From: Actinoplanes sp. TBRC 11911
Lineage (GTDB): Bacteria > Actinomycetota > Actinomycetes > Mycobacteriales > Micromonosporaceae
NCBI RefSeq assembly: GCF_012933445.1
Contig: NZ_JABBNC010000018.1
Location: 62,001-126,000, forward strand
DNA: 64,000 nucleotides
Direction: 5' to 3'
The notes below the pieces were generated by a model. It worked only from the letters and a program-made list of their open reading frames with translations, did not search any database and was not told the DNA's origin. Below are positions 56,650 to 64,000 of the stretch, in pieces (positions within the stretch are counted from its first letter, which is position 1; each line of letters begins with the position of its first letter). The position numbers and the translations under genes were made by a program.

Positions 56650-56678
56650 ATGCTACTAGCCAGTAACTAAGCTGTCGA
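56650..56678 (-). promoter_or_regulatory. fadAB promoter with overlapping TetR-type operator
   Basis: On the minus strand: -35 TCGACA (56673-56678), a 17-bp spacer, -10 TAGCAT (56650-56655), start about 56643, 22 bases before the fadA GTG. The palindrome-like TTACTGGCTAGTAG (56653-56666) fills the spacer and runs into the -10. TACT-n4-AGTA elements are typical operators of TetR-family fatty-acid regulators in actinobacteria. The regulator gene is not in the window. Confidence 0.6.
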
Positions 56679-56928
56679 CGCTTTCTCCGCCGCCCGCAAG
56701 ATCAAGATCAAGATCAGCCTGTCGTAGCGGGGTGGGTGGTGCAGACCGCCGCTCCCGCCGAGGGCCGCGGCGGGCCGAGCAGGGCGCCGGCGCGCCCAAA
56801 ACGCTCACCCCACCCCGGCGACGTGCGTAAGCGGTCCCGCCCAACCCCCACACGCCCGTCCCCAACCGCACCACCGCCCCGCGCGCCGCCCGGGCCCGTG
56901 GTGACCTGCGCCACCCCAGCCGTGCGTG

Positions 56929-57440
56929 CTCCCCACACCGCGGCGCGGGCCAGCGGCGCGTGGGGAGCTGTGGCGCTCTGCGCGTTGGTGGTCCCCACAC
57001 CTGGGCGCGGGCGGGCGGGTGTGGGGAGCTGTGCCGCTCTGGGCGTTGGTGGTCCCCACACCTCGGCGTGAGGGGGCGGGTGGAGCTGTGCCGCCCCTGG
57101 CCGTGCGTGGTCCCCACACCTCGGGTGGGCCAGCGGGGGTGTGGGGAGCTGTGCCGCTCCGGCCGTAGGTGGTGCCCACACCTGGGCGCGGGCGGGCGGG
57201 TGTGGGGAGCTGTGTCGCTCTGGGCGTTGGTGGTCCCCACACCGCGACGTCGGGCGGCGCGGTGTGGGGAGCTGGGGGTCTCTGGGCGTCGGAGGTGCCC
57301 ACACGCTTGGGGTCGCGCCATGGTGTGGGGAGCTGGGGGCTCTGGGCGTCGGAGGTGCCCACACGCTTGGGGTCGCGCCATGGTGTAGGGAGCTTGGGGG
57401 CTCTGGACGGCGGCGATCCCCACACCCCGCGGGCAAGGTG
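56929..57440. repeat. Eight-unit array of ~61-bp hairpin repeats
   Basis: Units of 58-62 bp: (G/A)T(C/G)CCCACAC, 17-20 variable bases, GTGTGGGGAGCTG, a short variable part, CTCTGGGCGTTGGTG. In most units CCCCACAC and GTGTGGGG can pair, giving a stem-loop per unit with a changing loop. Two neighbouring units (about 57292-57411) are nearly identical. The array lies between fadA and the RNase D gene; 56679-56928 before it holds only GC-rich sequence without a gene. Long open frames on both strands across it are by-products of the repeats. Confidence 0.93.
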
Positions 57441-57471
57441 TGGGGGCGTGGGTGGGGGCGCGCCGGGTGGG

Positions 57472-58788
57472 TCAGGTGGGGGTCGCGTCGGGGAGGATGG
57501 CGGCGAGCGCGTCGGCCAGGAGGGTTACCTGCCAGTTGCGGGCGCCGAAGCCCAGCAAGGTGTCGGCCACCGTGCGTGCGGTGATCTCGTCGGGGGGTGA
57601 CCAGGCCAGGCGGCGGATGAAGTCGGGGCTGATCAGGTTCTCCGGCGGGAGGTTGTGGTCGTCCGCCGTCGTGACCACCACCGCTCGGCAGCGGGCCAGG
57701 CGCGCGGCGGCCACCGGGTCGCGTTCCGCCCAGCGGTGCGGCGGGGGCGGGCCCTCGACCGGCTGGTTCACCGGGAGCTCGTCGTCCGGCAGGGCCCGCG
57801 CCTCGTCCAGCGCGTCCAGCCACACGCGCGCGAGACGGCGTACGGAACGGCCGCCGAAGCCGGGAATCACCAAGAGTGAGCGTTCGTCCTTGGGGTCGGA
57901 CTCCGCGGCGGCCACGATCGCCGAATCGGGCAGCACGCGGCCGGGGGCCGAGTCGCGCCGGGAGGCCACGCCGTCCCGCGCGTACCACAGCGCACGCACC
58001 CGGGACTGGGCCCGCGCGCCGCGTACGCGATGAATGCCGGAAGTGCGCCGCCACGGATCGGGGCGCACCCGTGGAGGGCGGTCGGCACTCGCCACCAATG
58101 CCGCGAACTCCTCGGCCGCCCACTCCGACTTGCCCTGCCGGTCGAGCTCGGCGGCCAGGTTGTCGCGCAGGTCGGTGAGCAGCTCGACGTCGAGCGCCGC
58201 GTAGGTCAGCCACGAATCGGGCAGCGGCCGGGTGGACCAGTCCGCGGCCGAGTGGTGCTTCTCCAGCGAGAAGCCGAGCAAATTCTCGGTCAGCGCGGCC
58301 AGCCCGACCCGATCGAAGCCGGCCAGGCGCGCGGCCAGCTCGGTGTCGAACAGCCGGCGCGGTTTCATGCCGAGCTCGGCCAGGCACGCGAGGTCCTGGC
58401 TGGCGGCGTGCAGCACCCACTCGCTCTCGGCCAGCGCGGCGTCCAGCGTCCGCAGGTCATCGAGCGGCATCGGATCGATCAGGGCGGTTCCAGCGCCGGC
58501 CCGGCGCAACTGCACCAGGTACGCCCGTTGGGTGTACCGGTAGCCGGAGGCTCGTTCGGCGTCCACGGCGACAGGGCCGGTGCCCGCGGCCATCCGGGCG
58601 ACGACATCGGCGAGTTCGCCGTCGGTTTCTACCGGGCGGGGGGTGCCATCGCGCGGCGCGGTCAGCGGAACGGAGGTGGGCGCGGGCTCGGGATCGCCAG
58701 CCGTCGGGTCGGGCGGCTCGGCGTGCGGTCGTCCGTCCCCTGCGGTCTCCGGCGCGTCCCGACGGCGCAGGGGTGCTTCGTCGGTCAC
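57472..58788 (-). CDS. rnd: Ribonuclease D-type 3'-5' exonuclease
   Basis: 438 residues: Pro-rich N-terminal ~50, a DEDDy exonuclease domain with Asp76/Glu78 (VAVDAERASG), Asp in HAASQDLACLAEL, and TYAALDVELLTDL, then an HRDC domain (DPKDERSLLVIPGFGGRSV) and a C-terminal helical region. It trims RNA 3' ends. Corresponds to Rv2681. GTG 58788. The repeat array begins 32 bp after its stop codon. Confidence 0.92.
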   Translation of the reverse strand: MTDEAPLRRRDAPETAGDGRPHAEPPDPTAGDPEPAPTSVPLTAPRDGTPRPVETDGELADVVARMAAGTGPVAVDAERASGYRYTQRAYLVQLRRAGAGTALIDPMPLDDLRTLDAALAESEWVLHAASQDLACLAELGMKPRRLFDTELAARLAGFDRVGLAALTENLLGFSLEKHHSAADWSTRPLPDSWLTYAALDVELLTDLRDNLAAELDRQGKSEWAAEEFAALVASADRPPRVRPDPWRRTSGIHRVRGARAQSRVRALWYARDGVASRRDSAPGRVLPDSAIVAAAESDPKDERSLLVIPGFGGRSVRRLARVWLDALDEARALPDDELPVNQPVEGPPPPHRWAERDPVAAARLARCRAVVVTTADDHNLPPENLISPDFIRRLAWSPPDEITARTVADTLLGFGARNWQVTLLADALAAILPDATPT

Positions 58789-58928
58789 TCCGTAACCGTA
58801 CGGGGGTACCGCCCTACGCGTGTGCAGCGGTACCGGCGCGTCGGTTCTCGATCGACTCCCGGCTGATCCGATGACGCGTTTCGTTCGTACTACCGGGCGC
58901 AGCGCCGAGACCCGGGAGGCCGCACCGG

Positions 58929-59993
58929 ATGACCATGACCTTTGAGCCGTTCACCCCCGCCGATGGTTCTGACCAGGGCGGATACGGGGGACGACGGCGC
59001 GCCGAGGACCGCCCGGAGCAGCCCGGCTGGGTCGCGCAGACCCCACCGGCGGACCGATGGGCCGAGCCGGCCGACCCGTGGGGTTACGAGGCATCGCGCG
59101 ATACGGGCGAATGGTCCGATCCGGGCGGGGTTGAGACCAGTTGGGCCGAACCGCGTCCGCAGGAGCGAGGGTGGGACCAGCAACCGAGCTGGCGCGCGGA
59201 GCTTTCCGCCGCCTACCCGGTGCAGTCGCCACCCACGGCACTGCCCGAGGAGCGCCGTCGCGGGTTCCGGGCCAAACCCGTCATCCTCGGCGTCGTCGTG
59301 CTGTTGCTTCTGGTGGCGGGGTGGGAGGCGTACCGGATCGAAAGCATGAGCAAGCACAACGCCGACCTCGCCTCGGTCCTGACCGCGGAGAAGACCCGCA
59401 CCGATCGGCTGGAGAAGCAGCTCGCCGGCGTCTTCGACCCGGAGGCGGTGTCGTCCGGCGTGCTGCCCAGCGTCTTCCGGGTGCGGGCCGGCGAGTTCAC
59501 CGGCACGGCCTTCTCGGTGGGCCGCAAGGGCGACGGGGCGAATCTGCTCACCAACTATCACGTGGTCGCGCAGGTGTGGACCAGCGGCGGGAAGTCGGTG
59601 TCGCTGGAACGCGGCTCCACCAAGATCACGGCATCGATCGTGAAGGTCGACAAGGGCAAGGACTTGGCGCTGCTGAAAGCCGGCCAGAAGATCGCGGGCC
59701 TGGCGCCGGCCGGCGGCGAGGTCAAGCCCGGCCAGCAGGTCGTGGTGGTCGGCGCGCCGCTCGGCCTGGACGACACGGTGACCACCGGCGTCATCAGCGC
59801 CTACCGTCCGGACGATCCGGACGGCGCGACCATCCAGTTCGACGCCCCGATCAACCCGGGAAACTCGGGCGGCCCGGTGGTCAACGCGGACAAGCAGGTC
59901 GTGGGCCTGGCGACCGCGAAGGCCAAGGACGCCGAGGGCATCGGCCTGGCGATCCCGATCAAGACGGCGTGCGAGACGTTCGCCGTCTGCTGA
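58929..59993 (+). CDS. Membrane-anchored trypsin-like serine protease
   Basis: 354 residues: cytoplasmic acidic/Pro/Trp-rich N-terminus (1-112), transmembrane helix (about 116-131), a short coiled coil (KTRTDRLEKQLAG) and a trypsin-fold domain with the triad His211 (LLTNYHVVA), Asp245 (KGKDLALLK) and Ser313 (NPGNSGGPV). No PDZ domain, unlike HtrA. It would cleave proteins outside the membrane. ATG 58929 with GGGAGG 9 nt upstream. Diverges from RNase D. Confidence 0.92.
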   Translation: MTMTFEPFTPADGSDQGGYGGRRRAEDRPEQPGWVAQTPPADRWAEPADPWGYEASRDTGEWSDPGGVETSWAEPRPQERGWDQQPSWRAELSAAYPVQSPPTALPEERRRGFRAKPVILGVVVLLLLVAGWEAYRIESMSKHNADLASVLTAEKTRTDRLEKQLAGVFDPEAVSSGVLPSVFRVRAGEFTGTAFSVGRKGDGANLLTNYHVVAQVWTSGGKSVSLERGSTKITASIVKVDKGKDLALLKAGQKIAGLAPAGGEVKPGQQVVVVGAPLGLDDTVTTGVISAYRPDDPDGATIQFDAPINPGNSGGPVVNADKQVVGLATAKAKDAEGIGLAIPIKTACETFAVC

Positions 59994-59996
59994 CCC

Positions 59997-60566
59997 TCAC
60001 GTGGCCGCCCGGTGATGGTCGGAAAGGGCCGTCACGCCGGGCGGCGGCAACCCCGCGGTGACCGCCAGCATCGCGCACCAGCCCAGCAGATGGGACGTCA
60101 GATCGTCATCGGTCGGCGTCCAGGACGCGCGCATCTCCAGGTCCGAGGTCGGTAGCGGCCCGGACAACTCGCCGAACCGTGTCGACGTGGTCTGCGTGAT
60201 CGTCCCGCCGATCGCCGTGTACGCGGCGGCCTGCTGCTCCAGCGAATCGGTCAGCCACGTCCACGCCACGGCCGGCAGCAGCGGGTCACCGGCCATGTCC
60301 GGCTCCAGCTCGGCGGTGACCAGCGTGACCAGCCGGATGTTCCCGTGCCAGGCGTCGTGACCGGCGGGATCGTGCAACAGGATCAACCGCCCGCTGGCCA
60401 CCTCGTCGGTGCTGCGCAGCACGGTCGCGGACAGCGCGAACGCGTACGGCGCGAGCCGCTGCGGCGCCGGGATCTCTTCCAGCAGGATGTCCGGCCGCGG
60501 TGACGGGACCCGCAGTCCGGCGACGGCGCGGGTGAACGCGTCGGGGGCAGCGGAGGGGGTCGCCAT
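59997..60566 (-). CDS. DUF3000 protein
   Basis: 189 residues with the DUF3000 pattern: PSPRPDILLEEIPAPQRLAP, GRLILLHDPAGHDAWHGNIR, WTWLTDSLEQQAAAYTAIGG, EMRASWTP. It corresponds to Rv2680, found between hemE and RNase D in mycobacteria; function unknown. ATG 60566. It converges on the protease gene with a 3-bp gap and diverges from hemE. Confidence 0.92.
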   Translation of the reverse strand: MATPSAAPDAFTRAVAGLRVPSPRPDILLEEIPAPQRLAPYAFALSATVLRSTDEVASGRLILLHDPAGHDAWHGNIRLVTLVTAELEPDMAGDPLLPAVAWTWLTDSLEQQAAAYTAIGGTITQTTSTRFGELSGPLPTSDLEMRASWTPTDDDLTSHLLGWCAMLAVTAGLPPPGVTALSDHHRAAT

Positions 60567-60672
60567 GGGGGAAGACTATGCCGATCTCGCGCACGGTTAG
60601 CCGATCGGCACGCCGCGAGTGTTTCGCGCCCGGCGTGAGCGGCCGCGCGGGGGAGCGTGGCACCATGGCGCG

Positions 60673-61704
60673 GTGACCTCAGCGACTCAGGAATCGGTCT
60701 TCGTACGGGCCTGTCGAGGGCTTGACGTAGAACACACCCCCGTCTGGTTCATGCGGCAAGCCGGGCGCGCACTCCCCGAGTATCGCAAGATCCGCCAGGG
60801 CATCGGCATGCTGGAATCCACCCGCCGTCCCGATCTGGTCACCGAGATCACCTTGCAGCCGGTCCGGCGGTACAACGTGGACGCCGCGGTCCTCTACAGC
60901 GACATCGTCGTGCCGATCGCCGCCGCCGGGATCGACCTGGACATCGTGCCCGGCACCGGACCGGTGATCGCCGAGCCGATCCGCACCCGTACCGACGTCG
61001 ACCGCCTGACCCGGCTCGGCGACGTCGGCTTCGTCGCCGAGTCGGTCCGCCTGCTGACCGGGGAACTCGGCAAGACCCCGCTGATCGGCTTCGCCGGGGC
61101 GCCGTTCACGCTGGCCAGCTACCTGATCGAGGGCGGCCCGTCACGGACCTACCGCAAGACCAAGGCCATGATGTACGGGGATCCGCAGACGTGGCACGCG
61201 TTGCTCGACCGGCTGGCCGACATCGCGCTCGCCTTCCTGCGCGTCCAGATCGACGCCGGGGTCAGTGCTATCCAGCTGTTCGACTCGTGGGCCGGCGCGC
61301 TGTCCGAGGCGGACTACCGGGCGCATGTCATGCCGCACTCGGCGAAGGTGCTGGGCGGGCTCGCCGACGCCGGCGTCCCACGCATCCACTTCGGCGTCGG
61401 CACCTCGGTGCTGCTCGGCGCGATGGGCGAGGCCGGGGCGGACGTGGTCGGGGTCGACTGGCGCACGCCGCTGGACCGGGCCGTCGCGCAGATCGGCCTG
61501 GGTCGCTCGGTGCAGGGCAACCTCGACCCGGCGGTGCTGTTCGCCGGCTGGGAGGTCATCGAGCGGGAGGCGCGCCGCGTCCTCGACCAGGGCCGCGCGG
61601 CCCCCGGCCACATCTTCAACCTCGGTCACGGCGTGCTGCCGGAGACCGATCCGGACATGCTCACCCGGCTGGTCGCGCTGGTGCACGAGGAGAGCGCGCA
61701 CTAG
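60673..61704 (+). CDS. hemE: Uroporphyrinogen decarboxylase
   Basis: 343 residues. The conserved N-terminal PVWFMRQAGRALPEYRKIRQ, DAAVLYSDIVVPIAAAGIDL, GFAGAPFTLASYLIEGG and LGHGVLPETDPDMLTRLV mark the enzyme that makes coproporphyrinogen III. GTG 60673 gives the standard start; there is no close ribosome-binding site (GGGGGAG is about 15-20 nt away). First of three haem genes. Confidence 0.95.
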   Translation: MTSATQESVFVRACRGLDVEHTPVWFMRQAGRALPEYRKIRQGIGMLESTRRPDLVTEITLQPVRRYNVDAAVLYSDIVVPIAAAGIDLDIVPGTGPVIAEPIRTRTDVDRLTRLGDVGFVAESVRLLTGELGKTPLIGFAGAPFTLASYLIEGGPSRTYRKTKAMMYGDPQTWHALLDRLADIALAFLRVQIDAGVSAIQLFDSWAGALSEADYRAHVMPHSAKVLGGLADAGVPRIHFGVGTSVLLGAMGEAGADVVGVDWRTPLDRAVAQIGLGRSVQGNLDPAVLFAGWEVIEREARRVLDQGRAAPGHIFNLGHGVLPETDPDMLTRLVALVHEESAH

Positions 61705-61762
61705 CTCACACAAAGTGCACCCGGGTGGCTGTACCGACACGCGACCTGAAAGGGTTGACACC

Positions 61763-63160
61763 GTGCGAAAACGGGTTGCGGTCATCGGCGGCGGCATCGC
61801 GGGCCTCGCGGCGGCGGCACGGCTGCGTGATCTGATGCCGGGCGACACCGAGATCATCGTGTACGAGCAGGGCGGTGCGCTGGGCGGCAAGCTACGCACC
61901 GGCGAGCTGGCCGGGCTGACCGTCGAACGCGGCGCCGAGTCGTTCCTGATGTCCGGCCCGGACGGCGACGAGTCCGCGGCGCTGGCCATGGTGAAGCGGC
62001 TGGGCCTGGCCGAGTCGCTGGTCCACCCGGCGCCGGTGCCGGCCGCGCTGGCGTTCGGCGGGCGTCTCGCGTCGGTTCCGGCGGGGACCCTGGTGGGCGT
62101 ACCGGGAGATCTGAGCAAACTCGGCGATGTGGCGCACCTGGACGCCGAGCGTGACCACGACGAAGGCCGTCCGCTGCTCGCCGCGGGCGCGGATGTCGCG
62201 GTCGGTGAGCTGGTGCGGCAGCGCTACGGCGCCGAGGTCGTCGACCGGCTGCTCGATCCGCTGCTCGGCGGGGTCTATGCGGGACGCGCCGACCGGCTGT
62301 CGCTCGAGGTGACGATTCCGCAGCTGGCGGCGTCGGCGCGGGTCGAGCACACGCTGCGCGAGGCGGTGCGGGCGGCGCAGCGGCAACGGGCTCCGCGAGT
62401 TCCCGGGCGGCCGGTCTTCGGTGCGCTCGACGGCGGCATGGGCCGTCTGGTGGGTGCCGCGGCGGCGGCGAGCGGCGCCCGGATCAGCCTGGGCCTGCCG
62501 GTCCGCGAGCTGGCCCGCACCCCGCACGGCTGGCGGCTGCTGCTCGGCCCGGTCCCGGCGCCGCAGACCGACGACGTGGACGCGGTGGTGCTGGCGGTGC
62601 CGTCGAAGCCGATGTCCCGGCTGCTGAGCGAGGTGGCGCCGGACGCCGCCGAGCCGGTCGGGGCTCTCGACTACGCGAGCGTGGCGCTGATCGGCCTGGC
62701 CCTGCCCCCGGGCACGCCGCTTCCGGATCTGTCCGGCTTCCTGGTGCCGCCGAGCGAGGGCACCCTGGTGAAGGCGGCGACGTTTTTCACGCGCAAGTGG
62801 GCGCACCTGGGCGGGTCCGGTGCGCCGGTCATCGTGCGCGCGTCGCTGGGCCGGGCCGGTGAGCAGGAGCGGCTGCAGCTCGACGACGCGGTGCTGATCG
62901 AGACGGCCCGGCGCGAGCTGGGCGAGCTGATCGGCGGCGAACTGCCGCCACCGGCGGCGTCGTGGGTGCAGCGGTGGGGCGGCGGCCTTCCGCAGTACGC
63001 CCCGGGGCACCTCGAGCGGGTCACCGCGGCGCGCGCGGCACTGCCACCCGGGTTGGCGCTGGCCGGGGCGGCGCTGGACGGTGTCGGCATCCCGGCGTGT
63101 ATCGCGAGCGGCGAGCGGGCCGCTGAGGTCGTCAGCAAGTCTTTGGAGGTCAGTCAGTGA
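61763..63160 (+). CDS. cgoX: Coproporphyrinogen III oxidase (HemY/CgoX type)
   Basis: 465 residues: FAD-binding GGGIAGLAAAARL, the second glycine-rich GGALGGKLRT, GAESFLMSGP and the C-terminal LAGAALDGVGIPACIASG. In Gram-positive bacteria with chdC this flavoprotein oxidises coproporphyrinogen to coproporphyrin III. GTG 61763 has AAAGGG 8 nt upstream. The stop overlaps the chdC start. Confidence 0.93.
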   Translation: MRKRVAVIGGGIAGLAAAARLRDLMPGDTEIIVYEQGGALGGKLRTGELAGLTVERGAESFLMSGPDGDESAALAMVKRLGLAESLVHPAPVPAALAFGGRLASVPAGTLVGVPGDLSKLGDVAHLDAERDHDEGRPLLAAGADVAVGELVRQRYGAEVVDRLLDPLLGGVYAGRADRLSLEVTIPQLAASARVEHTLREAVRAAQRQRAPRVPGRPVFGALDGGMGRLVGAAAAASGARISLGLPVRELARTPHGWRLLLGPVPAPQTDDVDAVVLAVPSKPMSRLLSEVAPDAAEPVGALDYASVALIGLALPPGTPLPDLSGFLVPPSEGTLVKAATFFTRKWAHLGGSGAPVIVRASLGRAGEQERLQLDDAVLIETARRELGELIGGELPPPAASWVQRWGGGLPQYAPGHLERVTAARAALPPGLALAGAALDGVGIPACIASGERAAEVVSKSLEVSQ

Positions 63161-63858
63161 GCGAGCAGAGCAACGCGGCGCGGATCAACGAGCTGAACGC
63201 GACGATCCGGTACACGATGTGGTCGGTCTTCCGGGCCTCGTCGGCGCTGCCGGGCGGGCGGGACGAGCTTTCCGCCGAGGTCGATGCCCTTTTCGAGCAG
63301 CTCGACGGCAAGGACGTGACGATCCGCGGCACGTACGACGTCTCCGGTCTGCGGGCCGACGCGGACCTGATGATCTGGTGGCACGCCTCGTCGTCCGACG
63401 CGCTGCAGGAGGCGTACGGGCTGTTCCGCAAGACCGCCCTGGGCCGGCACCTGACGCCGGTCTGGTCGCAGATGGCGCTGCACCGGCCGGCCGAGTTCAA
63501 CAAGAGCCACCTGCCCGCGTTCCTGGCCGGTGAACAGGCCCGGGCGTACATCTGCGTGTACCCGTTCGTGCGGTCGTACGAGTGGTATCTGCTGCCCGAC
63601 GAGGAGCGCCGGCAGATGCTGGCCGAGCACGGCCGGTTGGCGCGCGGCTTCCCGGACGTGCGGGCGAACACGGTGGCGTCGTTCGCGCTGGGTGACTACG
63701 AGTGGATGCTCGCCTTCGAGGGCGACGAACTGCACCGCATCGTCGACCTGATGCGCGAGCTGCGGGCGTCCACGGCGCGGCGGCACGTGCGCGAGGAGGT
63801 CCCGTTCTACACGGGCCGCCGCCGTTCGGTCAGCGAGCTGGTCGCGGCGCTGCCCTGA
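63157..63858 (+). CDS. chdC: Coproheme decarboxylase (HemQ)
   Basis: 233 residues of the chlorite-dismutase-like family: RYTMWSVFRASSALPG, ADLMIWWHASSSDALQEAYG, CVYPFVRSYEWYLLPDEERR with the catalytic Tyr region, FALGDYEWMLAFEGDELHRI and the haem-site EEVPFYTGRRR. It converts coproheme to haem b with H2O2, completing the coproporphyrin-dependent branch with hemE and cgoX. No hemH is visible here. GTG 63157 overlaps the preceding stop (GTGA). Confidence 0.95.
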   Translation: MSEQSNAARINELNATIRYTMWSVFRASSALPGGRDELSAEVDALFEQLDGKDVTIRGTYDVSGLRADADLMIWWHASSSDALQEAYGLFRKTALGRHLTPVWSQMALHRPAEFNKSHLPAFLAGEQARAYICVYPFVRSYEWYLLPDEERRQMLAEHGRLARGFPDVRANTVASFALGDYEWMLAFEGDELHRIVDLMRELRASTARRHVREEVPFYTGRRRSVSELVAALP

Positions 63859-64000
63859 GCATGGGGACGTGCGGGATGCCGTCCTCGACGAACTCCGGCC
63901 CGCTCGGCTCGTACCCATATTTCGTATAAAAGCTGACAAGGTAGGACTGGGCGTCCAGCACACTCGGCCGGTTGCCGATGATCTTCAATGCCTCGTCGAG
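63830..64000 (-). CDS. GNAT-family acetyltransferase, ElaA-like (partial)
   Basis: Only the last 56 residues lie in the window; the gene runs off the right edge. LDAQSYLVSFYTKYGYEPSG and FVEDGIPHVPMLR match the C-terminus of ElaA-type GNAT proteins. The stop at 63830 lies inside chdC, a 29-bp convergent overlap. Confidence 0.8.
   Translation of the reverse strand, partial: LDEALKIIGNRPSVLDAQSYLVSFYTKYGYEPSGPEFVEDGIPHVPMLRAAPRPAR

Noticed and set aside
56929..57440. CRISPR-like alternation of palindromic repeats and ~18-bp spacers
   Set aside because: Spacers are too short, GC-rich and partly repeated, the repeats are degenerate, and no cas genes are present. A hairpin minisatellite fits better.
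56714..58420. Long minus-strand open frame of 568 codons
   Set aside because: It reads through the repeat array and antisense to the frame of the RNase D gene; its product is a repeat-derived low-complexity chain without family resemblance.

Overview
The window is very GC-rich with dense, often overlapping genes, many GTG and TTG starts and mycolic-acid-free actinobacterial gene content. The gene families and the order of housekeeping genes (ideR, sigB, sigA, suhB, cei, DUF4193, DUF3093, dut, DUF3710, OB-fold, DUF3159, two TrkA proteins, APC permease, TrmA-type methyltransferase, dxs, RNase D, DUF3000, hemE, cgoX, chdC) match a block that in Mycobacterium tuberculosis runs roughly Rv2711 to Rv2676c. 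The soluble chemotaxis operon, Spo0M and DUF2637 protein suggest a sporulating Micromonosporaceae such as Actinoplanes; that assignment is an inference.

Layout. 1-2.9 kb: a membrane protein, an alpha/beta hydrolase, a lipoprotein and the iron regulator IdeR. 3.2-4.3 kb: a wrecked serine integrase, the scar of an integrated element. 4.3-10.6 kb: a lysine deacetylase/acetyltransferase pair (acuC-pat), the group 2 sigma factor SigB, Spo0M and Dtd. 10.6-13.5 kb: a small accessory island with a macro-domain gene broken by a 31-bp minisatellite, a toxin-antitoxin pair under a 30-bp palindrome, and an HhH-GPD repair protein. 13.7-21.8 kb: a chemosensory operon (double-headed soluble MCP, double CheW, CheB without receiver, HEAT protein, CheR, CheY-like, CheA, small protein). 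21.8-28.0 kb: DUF3099, pseudouridine catabolism (psuK-psuG), DUF3039, TRIC-like channel, XPB-like helicase, a membrane protein/XRE regulator pair, DUF7455. 28.2-40.8 kb: the conserved sigA-to-methyltransferase block. 40.8-44.8 kb: a 62-bp tandem repeat, folD under a ZTP riboswitch, DUF1648 protein, dxs. 44.9-53.2 kb: three tandem membrane-anchored beta-propeller paralogues, an OmpR-type two-component system, a DUF2637 protein and a proline-rich membrane protein. 53.4-57.5 kb: fadA-fadB with a readable promoter/operator, then a large hairpin-repeat array. 57.5-64 kb: RNase D, a trypsin-like protease, DUF3000, the coproporphyrin-branch haem genes hemE-cgoX-chdC and a partial acetyltransferase at the right edge.

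Functional links. IdeR and the haem genes handle iron; sigA and sigB share a 123-bp identical core; AcuC and Pat should set reversible acetylation of acyl-CoA synthetases; FolD is tied to purine/one-carbon status through ZTP. A recurring oddity is the number of short tandem repeats at gene ends or between genes (24, 31, 33, 34/35 and 61/62 bp units). The 61/62-bp unit is a hairpin family found at two loci 16 kb apart and is the least explained structure here.
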